NCBI GenBank assembly: GCA_938036315.1
Contig: CALHPK010000016.1
Coordinates: 1-59,997 of the forward strand
Direction: 5' to 3'
Length of the DNA stretch: 59,997 nt
From: an uncultured bacterium
GTDB lineage: Bacteria; Calescibacteriota; Calescibacteriia; Calescibacteriales; Calescibacteriaceae
The notes beneath the pieces are model-generated. The model was not told the DNA's origin and ran no database searches. It worked only from the letters and a program-made list of their open reading frames with translations. Within the stretch, counting starts at the first letter, position 1. Each line of letters opens with the position of its first letter. Shown in pieces: positions 50,987 through 58,963 of the stretch. The translations under genes were made by a program, and so were the position numbers.

Positions 50987-52120
50987 ATGAGAATTCTTGT
51001 GATATATCAATTTTATAGAGGTTTTGTAGAGGAGATAGAGAAAAGGATAGACTCTTTTGATATAGTGAAGATAAACTCTGTTCTTGAAGAGCTTTCCATA
51101 AAAGATCCAAGATTCTATTCTGAGATTGTGGAAGATCCATACAAAGATGTCATACCGGTCTTATTTAACTCTGAGAAGTTCCAGAAATTATTTGAAGCGG
51201 AAAATAGTATTGTACTACCGCCTTCAATAGAATACTTGCTGAATAGAGTAGAACTAACCACAGGTGCAGATTTTTATGCCAAAAGAGATCATTACATAAT
51301 TCTTGCAAAACAAATTTTCTACTTCAGACCTCAGATAGTAATAGTTACACCTTATCTTATAAATTACATATTTCTTTTTGGGCTGAAAGAAATCTTGAAA
51401 TTCAAATTACTTGGGTACATCAATCCTGCTGCAATGAGCCCTGGGATTTTGTCCAAATTCAAAGATTACAAAGTTTTTGATTTTGTTTATTCGCCGTTTT
51501 TACCTGCTGTTATTAAAGCGAGGGGCTTTAAAGTTCCAGCAGAGCTAATTCCTCTTTATTTTATACCTAAGCCTACCATAACAGAATTAGAAAGAGAAAA
51601 AAAAAGATATGATATTGTCTTCTCTGGAAGCTTTCACTATGTTCACCGAGGAAGGCTCTACCTCATTGAAGAGATAGCAAAGGCTTTCCCCAAAAATTTT
51701 TACATTTTCACTCAAACAGAGCAAGCTTTACCTGCCAATCTCCGTAAGTTCTACAAAGGAAGCGTATTTGGTGCAGATAATCTTAAAGTGTTAGCACAAT
51801 CTAAAATTGTAGTAAACAATCACGGTGATATTCTGCCGTGGGCTCACAACCTCAGACTTTACGAAACGACAGGAGTAGGAACATTTTTGCTCACAGATAA
51901 TTTACCTGGGCTTTCCGACCTTTTTGAGATAGGCAAAGAATGCGAAGCATATTATGACTCAGAACAGTGCATAAAGCTTATAGCGAAATATCTTGAAGAT
52001 GATAAAAAGAGGGAAGAGATAGCGCGAGCTGGCCAAGAAAAAACTCTGAAATTTCATACAGCAAAGCAAAGAGCAAAACTGTTTGCAGAATCTTTGAAAA
52101 AATACGGTATAATAAAGTAA
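50987..52120 (+). CDS. Glycosyltransferase, CgeB-like
   Basis: 377 residues. The N-half is a Rossmann-like domain (MRILVIYQFYRGF) with a long variable region. The C-half has DIVFSGSFHYVHRGRLYLIEEIAKAF, VLAQSKIVVNNHGDILPWAHNLRLYETTGVGTFLLTDNLPGLSDLFEIG, a late-GT-B pattern of the CgeB/Glyco_trans_1_2 group. It probably transfers sugar in surface glycan or spore-coat-like synthesis. The donor is unknown. It stands between the ribosomal operon and the Wzm gene. Confidence 0.8.
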   Translation: MRILVIYQFYRGFVEEIEKRIDSFDIVKINSVLEELSIKDPRFYSEIVEDPYKDVIPVLFNSEKFQKLFEAENSIVLPPSIEYLLNRVELTTGADFYAKRDHYIILAKQIFYFRPQIVIVTPYLINYIFLFGLKEILKFKLLGYINPAAMSPGILSKFKDYKVFDFVYSPFLPAVIKARGFKVPAELIPLYFIPKPTITELEREKKRYDIVFSGSFHYVHRGRLYLIEEIAKAFPKNFYIFTQTEQALPANLRKFYKGSVFGADNLKVLAQSKIVVNNHGDILPWAHNLRLYETTGVGTFLLTDNLPGLSDLFEIGKECEAYYDSEQCIKLIAKYLEDDKKREEIARAGQEKTLKFHTAKQRAKLFAESLKKYGIIK

Positions 52121-52121
52121 G

Positions 52122-52943
52122 TTAGACTATATCAGCAAACTCCCTCTCCGACTTTTGAAAATAAATCAACCCAGAAATAAACAGAACAACGACCACAGCA
52201 GTAGAAATAAGCATAAACCTGATGTCCGGAGGTCTGACGCCTATAAGTGTCCATCTTATCCCCTCTATAACAGAAATCATAGGATTCAGAGCAATCAAAA
52301 ACTGAAATTTTTCCGGAATCAGAGTAGTGGGATAAATAACGGGGGTTGCAAAAAACCAAATCTGATTAAGATATTGAATTGTGTGCTTTACGTCAATAAA
52401 TTTTGCGCATAGAACAGAAAGCCACAGTGCTACGCCTAAAGAACACAAGACCAAAACCAAAAGGAAAACGGGGAAGAGCAATAACTTTTCGTCAGGATAA
52501 ACCCCTGTGAAAATCATAAGGAGAATGAGAACTGCAAAAGCTATGAAAAAATCGACTCCGGATGCCAAAATTGAAGATAAAGGTAATGTAAGCCGAGGGA
52601 AGTAAACTTTCCTGATCATATCGGCATTTGAGATAAGACTTAAGCTTGCCTCAGTCAATGCTCGGGAGAAAAACTGCCAGGGGACCAATGCTGAGAACAC
52701 AAAAACAGAATAAGGAACTTCCCCAACCGGAATTTTGGCGAATTTTCCAAATATTAGGGTAAAAATCACCATTTGAAACACAGGTTGAACTATTGCCCAT
52801 CCAATTCCAATAAACGCACTTTTATACCTCACCTTTATACTTCTCAGAGCTAATACCCACAGAAGTTCCCGACTTTTCCATATCTCTTTCAGATCTTCCA
52901 GAGAAAAACCTTTTTTCGGCTTTACTATTACAACATAATCCAT
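52122..52943 (-). CDS. wzm: ABC-2 type polysaccharide export permease (Wzm)
   Basis: 273 residues with six transmembrane helices. It has the family start SRELLWVLALRSIKVRYKSAFIGIGWAIVQPVFQMVIFTLIFG, and LNPMISVIEGIRWTLIG. It forms the channel for lipid-linked O-antigen or other polysaccharides. The ATPase partner (Wzt) is divergent, 108 bases away, rather than in the usual co-directional order. Confidence 0.93.
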   Translation of the reverse strand: MDYVVIVKPKKGFSLEDLKEIWKSRELLWVLALRSIKVRYKSAFIGIGWAIVQPVFQMVIFTLIFGKFAKIPVGEVPYSVFVFSALVPWQFFSRALTEASLSLISNADMIRKVYFPRLTLPLSSILASGVDFFIAFAVLILLMIFTGVYPDEKLLLFPVFLLVLVLCSLGVALWLSVLCAKFIDVKHTIQYLNQIWFFATPVIYPTTLIPEKFQFLIALNPMISVIEGIRWTLIGVRPPDIRFMLISTAVVVVLFISGLIYFQKSEREFADIV

Positions 52944-53051
52944 AGAATGGAATATTCTCCAGCCCTTCTTTTCTTAGTTATATGTATATAATGAGCATTT
53001 TATTATAATTATATTTTCCATCTTGCTTGGGTAGATAAATGCAAAGATGTT

Positions 53052-54332
53052 ATGGGTGATATAGCTATACGAGTTGAAAATTTAAGTAAGAGGTATCGTA
53101 TCGGACGGCGAGAACCTTACAGGGCATTGCGCGATATCCTTTCCAATATTGTGTATGCTCCTTTTCGTTTTCGTTCATTACGCCAATCCAAAGCTCAATC
53201 TCACCACACAGCAGACAGCTATATCTGGGCTCTTAAGGGTGTCTCATTTGAAGTGAAGCATGGGGAGATTATAGGCATCATTGGGCGTAACGGTGCGGGG
53301 AAGAGTACTCTTCTTAAGATTCTTTCTCGCATTACCGATCCAACGGAAGGCTACGCGGAAATTCACGGGCGAGTTGGTTCACTGCTGGAGGTCGGCATCG
53401 GCTTCCATCCTGAGCTTACGGGACGAGAAAATATCTACCTGAATGGTGCCATTTTGGGGATGAAAAAAAGAGAAATTGACCGAAAGTTTGACGAGATTGT
53501 AGCGTTCTCTGAGATAGAAAAGTTTATAGATACACCTGTTAAATACTACTCAAGCGGAATGTATGTTCGCCTTGCTTTCGCTGTTGCCGCACATCTGGAT
53601 CCTGAAATTTTGCTTGTGGATGAGGTTCTTGCAGTAGGTGATGCTGGATTTCAGAAAAAGTGCCTGGGCAAAATGCAAGGCATTGCAAAAGAAGGACGAA
53701 CAGTAATGTTTGTAAGCCACGATATGGGAGCAATAAGCTCCCTTACACAAAAATGTATATACCTTCGCAATGGACAAATAGCCACATTCGATGAATCGAA
53801 AAAAGCTGTCAAGCAGTATCTAACAGATACCATAGAGTATAAGGATAAAGCCGGGGGATCTCTTGATTTCTATCGTCGTAACTTCAACCCTGATTCACCT
53901 GTACTGATAAATAGAATTTGGGTTAATGACTACCATAGGGGGATTCCAAATATTCCAATGGGAACTTCGCTCAAAATTTCCATAGAAGTAAATGCTATCA
54001 GAGAAATCCGCGGAGCCTTCCTATTATTTGTTCTGAAGAGGGAGGATGGAGAACGAGTAACTTTTGTTTTTTCTTGGGATCAAAATTTTTCACTTCACCT
54101 TACCCCTGGGAGGCACGTAGTTACTGCCCATATCAAGGACCTTTGCTTGACTCCAGGCATATACCTTGTGAGCGCTTTTATTAACCAATCAATCCAAACC
54201 CTATCATATGATGTAATTATTGATTTTCCACTTTTTCGTATTGTCAATGAAGGACAAGTTACCCACTGGCCTGAGCGCCCATGGGGTACAGTACACTGCA
54301 GGGATATTGTATGGGAAATTAGCGAGGTCTAA
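53052..54332 (+). CDS. wzt: ABC transporter ATPase Wzt with C-terminal glycan-binding domain
   Basis: 426 residues. Walker A is GIIGRNGAGKSTLLKILS, signature YYSSGMYVRLAFAVAAHLDPEILLVDEVLAVGD, and H-loop MFVSHDMGA. Residues ~270-426 make a Wzt_C beta-sandwich that reads the modified glycan end. Base composition is unlike its neighbours: 53341-53400 is 36/60 G+C, against 24/60 in 52141-52200 of the adjacent permease. Horizontal acquisition is plausible. Its 3' end overlaps the convergent methyltransferase by four bases. Confidence 0.94.
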   Translation: MGDIAIRVENLSKRYRIGRREPYRALRDILSNIVYAPFRFRSLRQSKAQSHHTADSYIWALKGVSFEVKHGEIIGIIGRNGAGKSTLLKILSRITDPTEGYAEIHGRVGSLLEVGIGFHPELTGRENIYLNGAILGMKKREIDRKFDEIVAFSEIEKFIDTPVKYYSSGMYVRLAFAVAAHLDPEILLVDEVLAVGDAGFQKKCLGKMQGIAKEGRTVMFVSHDMGAISSLTQKCIYLRNGQIATFDESKKAVKQYLTDTIEYKDKAGGSLDFYRRNFNPDSPVLINRIWVNDYHRGIPNIPMGTSLKISIEVNAIREIRGAFLLFVLKREDGERVTFVFSWDQNFSLHLTPGRHVVTAHIKDLCLTPGIYLVSAFINQSIQTLSYDVIIDFPLFRIVNEGQVTHWPERPWGTVHCRDIVWEISEV

Positions 54333-55162
54333 AACTTTTTTATCACAGCCAAGTTTATCTCTCTCTCTACTCTAAACGTGTAGACTCTGCGGTTAATATA
54401 CAAATCCGCTAGTAGATTAGCCACAAACTTAGGTAGCTTATATTTTTTTGTTGCCTTATCAACGAGTCTCTGAAAATTCAACTCAGCAACGTCGATAACT
54501 TCAAGTCCTGATATTTTTTCTAAAGATTTAGCAATCTGTTTTTTAGTGATCCACTGTAGTGTATAGAGTCCTAATGTTGGTCTGCCTAAGATTTTCAGAT
54601 AGATTCTGGCAAGTTTTTTATTCATTTTAGGTAAAAAGGGTAGCCTGTAATGAGGATCATAGAAGCTACAGCCGTAGTCAGGGCAACGGATTCTTAGCTT
54701 TCCGCCCTTCTTCAAAACTCTTATCATTTCAGAAATACATCTTTCAACGTTTTGCACGTGCTCTAATGTCTGCCAACTCATTATGTAATCAAAACTACTG
54801 TCTGCGAAAGGAAGCTGTTCTCCTACTCCTTTGATAATTCTGCTTTTGTAGTGTTCTGGCAGTCCTAACTCAGTTACTTTTGTTCTGAAGTAAGTCAGTT
54901 TCCACTCTTCTGGTTCTATACCATACACATCATAGCCTTTGATAAGTCCGCGCAATACAAACGTTCCGACTCCAGCAGCCATATCCAGAATTCTCCCGCG
55001 GTGTTCTTGATTTCTTTCAATCTCTGCCCATAAAAAATCCATGGCTTCTGGATTGCGCCAGGTATTTATAACTGATTCGATATACTCAACATCTTTCACA
55101 CCGAAATATCTCTTGAAATCTCTGTACACATGCTGTCTCAATATCTTATCAGATAAAGTCAT
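54329..55162 (-). CDS. SAM-dependent methyltransferase, class I (Methyltransf_11/23)
   Basis: 277 residues. The SAM site is RILDMAAGVGTFVLRGLIKGYDVYGIEPEEW, with GVGEQLPFADSSFDYIMSWQTLEHVQNVERCISEMIRVLKKGGKLRI as the post-I and motif II region. The C-terminal ~100 residues are variable. Such enzymes modify sugars of surface glycans or lipids; within a Wzm/Wzt region it may cap the chain. This is inference. Confidence 0.88.
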   Translation of the reverse strand: MTLSDKILRQHVYRDFKRYFGVKDVEYIESVINTWRNPEAMDFLWAEIERNQEHRGRILDMAAGVGTFVLRGLIKGYDVYGIEPEEWKLTYFRTKVTELGLPEHYKSRIIKGVGEQLPFADSSFDYIMSWQTLEHVQNVERCISEMIRVLKKGGKLRIRCPDYGCSFYDPHYRLPFLPKMNKKLARIYLKILGRPTLGLYTLQWITKKQIAKSLEKISGLEVIDVAELNFQRLVDKATKKYKLPKFVANLLADLYINRRVYTFRVEREINLAVIKKF

Positions 55163-55230
55163 CGTTCTACATCAGGAGCTTCTGTAAGTTGTAAGTTAGA
55201 TTTACTTTTTAATTTTTGCTTTTGTAAAAA

Positions 55231-55344
55231 CTATTTATTTGTATTTATTACTTTCTCTACATCTTCATCTTCTATTCCATAATAGAAAGGTAATCTTATA
55301 AGTCTTTCACTTTTTCTTGTTGAATATTCATCTGATGAGTGAGG
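55231..55344 (-). pseudogene. Remnant of a DegT/DnrJ/EryC1-type sugar aminotransferase (RffA/WecE-like C-terminus)
   Basis: The reverse frame reads HSSDEYSTRKSERLIRLPFYYGIEDEDVEKVINTNK before a stop. SERLIRLPFYYG is the conserved C-terminal block of the WecE/RffA aminotransferase family, and HSS fits the earlier PLHSS element. The bases between are deleted and an in-frame stop lies immediately upstream (55345-55347). Only ~37 codons remain, so the gene is dead. It lies between two methyltransferase-like genes in the glycan region. Confidence 0.75.
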
Positions 55345-55366
55345 CTAGGAATGGTGATTGATATTT

Positions 55367-56038
55367 TTAGTTCTTCCATTGGAGATTTATTTTTGGTGAT
55401 TTAAGGAAGGCCAGCCCTACAGGGGTATCGACGATTACGCATTCGTGAAAATAATGTTTCCAATCCTTTAATATTTGAACTTCATCTTGTCTTTTTGCGT
55501 CGTGAAGTATTACAATGCCATTAGTTTTAATATATGGCAAAAAGAAGGGTATAGCGGGTCTTCTAGAGTACTTACATAAGCCACCTGGTGGAGCATCAAC
55601 CAATAGAATGTCTATCTTTTCACTTTCTAAATTTTCATTTTCTAAAATTTTCTTTATTAATTCTTTATCGAACCAACTATATCCATCATATTGCCTGTAA
55701 GGGACATGATAAATTCTCACATATTTGGTTAGTTTGTATCTAAGTATCATCTTCTCAATCATTTTAAAGTAATACTCATCTCCTTCAAGTGTAATAAGCA
55801 AGCTGTTTTGACTAGATTTAGACAGCATACATGCTAATATTATGGTGGATAAACCACCGCCTAGTTCAACCACTCTTAAATCACCTCTGTCAGTAATGTA
55901 CTTAAAAATATTCACAAAATCTTGTATATGCATAGACCAGCTGTTATGCTTTAGGCTTAATGGAAGTCGATATCTGACTAAAAATAGTTTCCACTTTAGG
56001 CTATTATAAACTCTCAAGAGAGTAAGAGATATTTTCAT
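55367..56038 (-). CDS. Class I SAM-dependent methyltransferase-like protein
   Basis: 223 residues from ATG at 56038, chosen because AGAAGGGAAATAC gives a good ribosome site; the frame could also start at 56092. The SAM motif is DLRVVELGGGLSTIILACMLSK. ITLEGDEYYFKMIEKMI holds the acidic ribose contact and IDILLVDAPPGG is motif-like. GIVILHDAKRQDEVQIL is typical of TylF/small-molecule type enzymes. The acceptor is unknown; a surface glycan is plausible. Confidence 0.7.
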   Translation of the reverse strand: MKISLTLLRVYNSLKWKLFLVRYRLPLSLKHNSWSMHIQDFVNIFKYITDRGDLRVVELGGGLSTIILACMLSKSSQNSLLITLEGDEYYFKMIEKMILRYKLTKYVRIYHVPYRQYDGYSWFDKELIKKILENENLESEKIDILLVDAPPGGLCKYSRRPAIPFFLPYIKTNGIVILHDAKRQDEVQILKDWKHYFHECVIVDTPVGLAFLKSPKINLQWKN

Positions 56039-56129
56039 GTATTTCCCTTCTCTGCTTGTTCTTTCAATATATAATAAATATACCTTTATCAATGCTAAAA
56101 TTATTTGCCATTAAATTTCTTCTTAAGCT

Positions 56130-57158
56130 TTAGCGTAATGGATGTAGATTGTAGAAAAATTGGGTATAGAACCCTACGGAGTAGTAAAAATCTGCATAAA
56201 ACTTCACCAGTGGTAAAAATATAGGAAGATAGGGGATATATTTTTTCACATATTGAGGATAAACTGCTTTTACCGTCGGCAAAACCTTCAGTACAAGCCC
56301 ATAACTCCGAAATACATATACTGCAAAAAATAAGGGTAAGGTCAGAGGGAACACAGAAGATAAAAACAACTTCGGGAATATCAATTCAGATCTCAAAAGA
56401 TTCTTCCAAGAATCTCCGTAATACTTCCTTACTATCGTTGAGAACGATCTCCCTCTCCTTATGAACCAGTTTCTAAGATCCTTAAAATTTTTTCTCGGCT
56501 CAGCAAAAGAAATCGCATCAGCACAAAAAATGAATCTTGAGGTAGGAAATTTTTTCTTTATCCTCAAAGATAAGTCTGAATCCTCCGCCCCAAAAACCAA
56601 AGACTCGTCAAAAAAACCAACTTCTTCTATCAACTTTTTCCTGATTGACAAATTTGCTGTGGAAAATGATCCGATCTCGTAATGAGAGCCCCTTGATAAA
56701 AATTTCAACCCTCCAGCGGGAAATCCCAAAATTCCCTGAGAGAGAGCGAGGATGTTTTCAAGGAAACTACCAGTTTCTGGTTTGCGAAGCTTCGGGACGA
56801 CACCTCCCAAAACGGCATCGGCACCCTCATTTATATGGCTAAGATGAGCCGAAATCCAATTCTCCACCACCTCCATGCCATCATCTATGAAAATTATGGT
56901 GTCATACCTTGAATTTTTTACCCCTATATTTCTCTGATACGAAAACCCCCCTCTCTTAACTGGGAAATATCTAATCTTATCTGGAAATTCAGGAAGTTCA
57001 AGGTCTGACATATTATCACTTTCTTTTTTCAGCTCAACTATCACATATTCCCAATTGATCTGAAGAATTCTTGCACTTTTACATACACTTTTTACGGTTT
57101 TTAGAAGTTCATCCCTTGAGCTACTTATTGTAATTATACTCACCCCATCTACATTCAT
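56130..57158 (-). CDS. Glycosyltransferase, GT2 family
   Basis: 342 residues. GT-A start GVSIITISSSRDELLKTVKSV, nucleotide site TIIFIDDGMEVVENW (DDG for D-x-D), FSTANLSIRKKLIEEVGFFDESLVFGAEDSDLSLRIKKKF (acceptor/ED-type motif). Two C-terminal hydrophobic helices (FPKLFLSSVFPLTLPLFFAVYVFRSYGLVL) anchor it in the membrane. It is an inverting transferase acting in polysaccharide synthesis. Confidence 0.92.
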   Translation of the reverse strand: MNVDGVSIITISSSRDELLKTVKSVCKSARILQINWEYVIVELKKESDNMSDLELPEFPDKIRYFPVKRGGFSYQRNIGVKNSRYDTIIFIDDGMEVVENWISAHLSHINEGADAVLGGVVPKLRKPETGSFLENILALSQGILGFPAGGLKFLSRGSHYEIGSFSTANLSIRKKLIEEVGFFDESLVFGAEDSDLSLRIKKKFPTSRFIFCADAISFAEPRKNFKDLRNWFIRRGRSFSTIVRKYYGDSWKNLLRSELIFPKLFLSSVFPLTLPLFFAVYVFRSYGLVLKVLPTVKAVYPQYVKKYIPYLPIFLPLVKFYADFYYSVGFYTQFFYNLHPLR

Positions 57159-57701
57159 TTTCGGAAGCCTGTAACTTGTAATTATTTTTTAACTTTTATA
57201 AAAGTAGAATACTTTGTAGCAAATACAGTTAAGAATGACAAGCTTCATAGCAAAACTTTACAACTCCACCCCTTGAAAATTATCATTAGAATATTAATAA
57301 GTAAATAATAATAAATAAAGAGAAAGGAGCACAAAATAATGAAGAGGTGATTGATTTAATTTTTCAAATTACGACCGAAAGTTCTTTTTAATCTCTAAAA
57401 CTTTTCTAATGGCTTCTCTATCATATCATAAATCTGACCTCTCAAAGTAATACTTTTAGATATCAGATATTTTTCTCAATGAATTCAGATTTGCCGTATA
57501 TGTTAGCCTATCAATATTTACGACTTTTTGTATTTTTTATTACGGGTCTTACTGCAGGCGAACCTATTATTTGGGAAATGTCTCTCGCCGTTTTACAGAG
57601 AGGGAATGCCTGAAGGTAAGCTTGGTATTTTCCAAAGTTTTAAACAAATGCCCCTTCTCCTTGCTCATGCAAACAAACTTACCAAATTCGGCGCATAGCC
57701 T
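57159..57701. other. 543-base gene-free spacer
   Basis: No gene can be supported. At 57322-57351 an AAAGGAG ribosome site is followed after 9 bases by ATG AAG AGG TGA, a start with an immediate stop, preceded by an A/T-only stretch. Further right, fragments such as a 30-codon frame starting near 57610 are too short to name. It may be the residue of a lost gene in the glycan region. Confidence 0.5.
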
Positions 57702-58823
57702 TTAGGAGCTTTTAGAACCCATTTCTTGAATTATTTGAAGATATTTAGCTACAATCTTTTCCTCGCTAAACTCTTCGAGCACCCATAGCCTTCCCCTTTT
57801 TCCCATCTCAATCCTCTTTTCTTTTTCCATGGTGAGCATTTTTTCCATAGCTTTAACCAAGGATTCTACATCTTTTGGCTTTACCAAAAAGCCATTATAT
57901 CCGTCCTTGCATACTTCTCTACAGCCCGGGCTATCCGTGGTTATGATGGGCTTTCCCATAGCCATAGACTCAAGAAGGCTCCTTGGAATGCCCTCCCTAT
58001 AATAAGATGGTAAAACTATACAATCTGCCTGGCATAGGTAAGGTCTCACATCTTGCGATACACCTAAATAGTTTATAACCCCTTCTTCTATCCAATTTTT
58101 TATATCCTTTTCAGAAACCGCGGCTGGATTTTCTTTATCTAAGGGTCCTAAAAGCCAAAACTCTACTTTATCTCCGTATTTTCTTTTCAAAACTTTTCCA
58201 GCGGTTACAAACTCCCCGACTCCCTTATCCCAAAGGAGTCTTGAAATCATAAGAAAAACAAAGGAGGATTTTTCGTTATCTTTACAAAACTTTGGATTGA
58301 AATATTCTGTACTCACACCTTCCCCTTTTATGATGAATGCTTTTTCTTGGTTTACTATAGAACTTTCAACAAATAGATTTAAGTCATCGGGATTTAAAAA
58401 TACAACTCTGTAATTCTTGGCAAGAGAAAATCTATACAAAAATCTAACTAATTTTGTCAAAAAAGTCTCCCTTACAAAGACATAACCAAGCCCTGTTATA
58501 GTGCTTATACATTGTATTCCAAGGATTCTGCAGGCAAGAGAGCTATAGATATTGGGTTTTATGGTAAAATTCAAAACCACATCGGGTTTTAGGTTTTTGT
58601 AGATGCTTAGATATTCTAAAAGAAGTATAAAATCCTTTACTGGGTTTGTGCCTTTTCTGTCTAAGTTTCTTAGAGGAATAAAATTGGAAAATTTTTTTGA
58701 GTATTCATCCTCTGGAGCAATTATATATACTTGATATCCTTTCTCCAGGAGGGCATCCATTAATGCCTTTCTAAAATTCCATATGGACCAAGAAGTGTTA
58801 GAGGTTAAAACTACTTTTTTCAT
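57702..58823 (-). CDS. Glycosyltransferase, GT4 family (PglA/WbnK-like)
   Basis: 373 residues. The opening KVVLTSNTSWSIWNFRKALMDALLEKGYQVYIIAPEDEYS and PDVVLNFTIKPNIYSSLACRI are typical of the PglA/WcaC-type subgroup. The C-half has FVFLMISRLLWDKGVGEFVTAG and VLPSYYREGIPRSLLESMAMGKPIITTDSPGCREVCKDGYNGFLV with the E-x7-E element. Its start ATGA overlaps the stop of the 47-residue membrane ORF. Confidence 0.92.
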   Translation of the reverse strand: MKKVVLTSNTSWSIWNFRKALMDALLEKGYQVYIIAPEDEYSKKFSNFIPLRNLDRKGTNPVKDFILLLEYLSIYKNLKPDVVLNFTIKPNIYSSLACRILGIQCISTITGLGYVFVRETFLTKLVRFLYRFSLAKNYRVVFLNPDDLNLFVESSIVNQEKAFIIKGEGVSTEYFNPKFCKDNEKSSFVFLMISRLLWDKGVGEFVTAGKVLKRKYGDKVEFWLLGPLDKENPAAVSEKDIKNWIEEGVINYLGVSQDVRPYLCQADCIVLPSYYREGIPRSLLESMAMGKPIITTDSPGCREVCKDGYNGFLVKPKDVESLVKAMEKMLTMEKEKRIEMGKRGRLWVLEEFSEEKIVAKYLQIIQEMGSKSS

Positions 58824-58963
58824 CCTTCAAAAAGCCCAAAATTATAAGGTATCCAATCGTCCGCATGCCTTCCAAAGATCAGCCAAACCCTTTCAATTCT
58901 AAGTAGCACTAATATGGCAGGGATAAGATACATAAGGGTATAGATAGTCAGGATTCTCTCCAT
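58820..58963 (-). CDS. 47-residue single-helix membrane protein
   Basis: This small ORF starts ATG at 58963 and ends TGA at 58820-58822, sharing ATGA with the next glycosyltransferase. Its 5' end lies within the last 16 bases of the upstream glycosyltransferase. The sequence has one hydrophobic helix (TLMYLIPAILVLLRIERVWLIF) followed by a charged and aromatic tail with GRHADDWIPYNFGLFEG. No family is recognised; the tight overlaps at both ends argue that it is translated, or is the remnant of a larger membrane gene. Confidence 0.5.
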   Translation of the reverse strand: MERILTIYTLMYLIPAILVLLRIERVWLIFGRHADDWIPYNFGLFEG

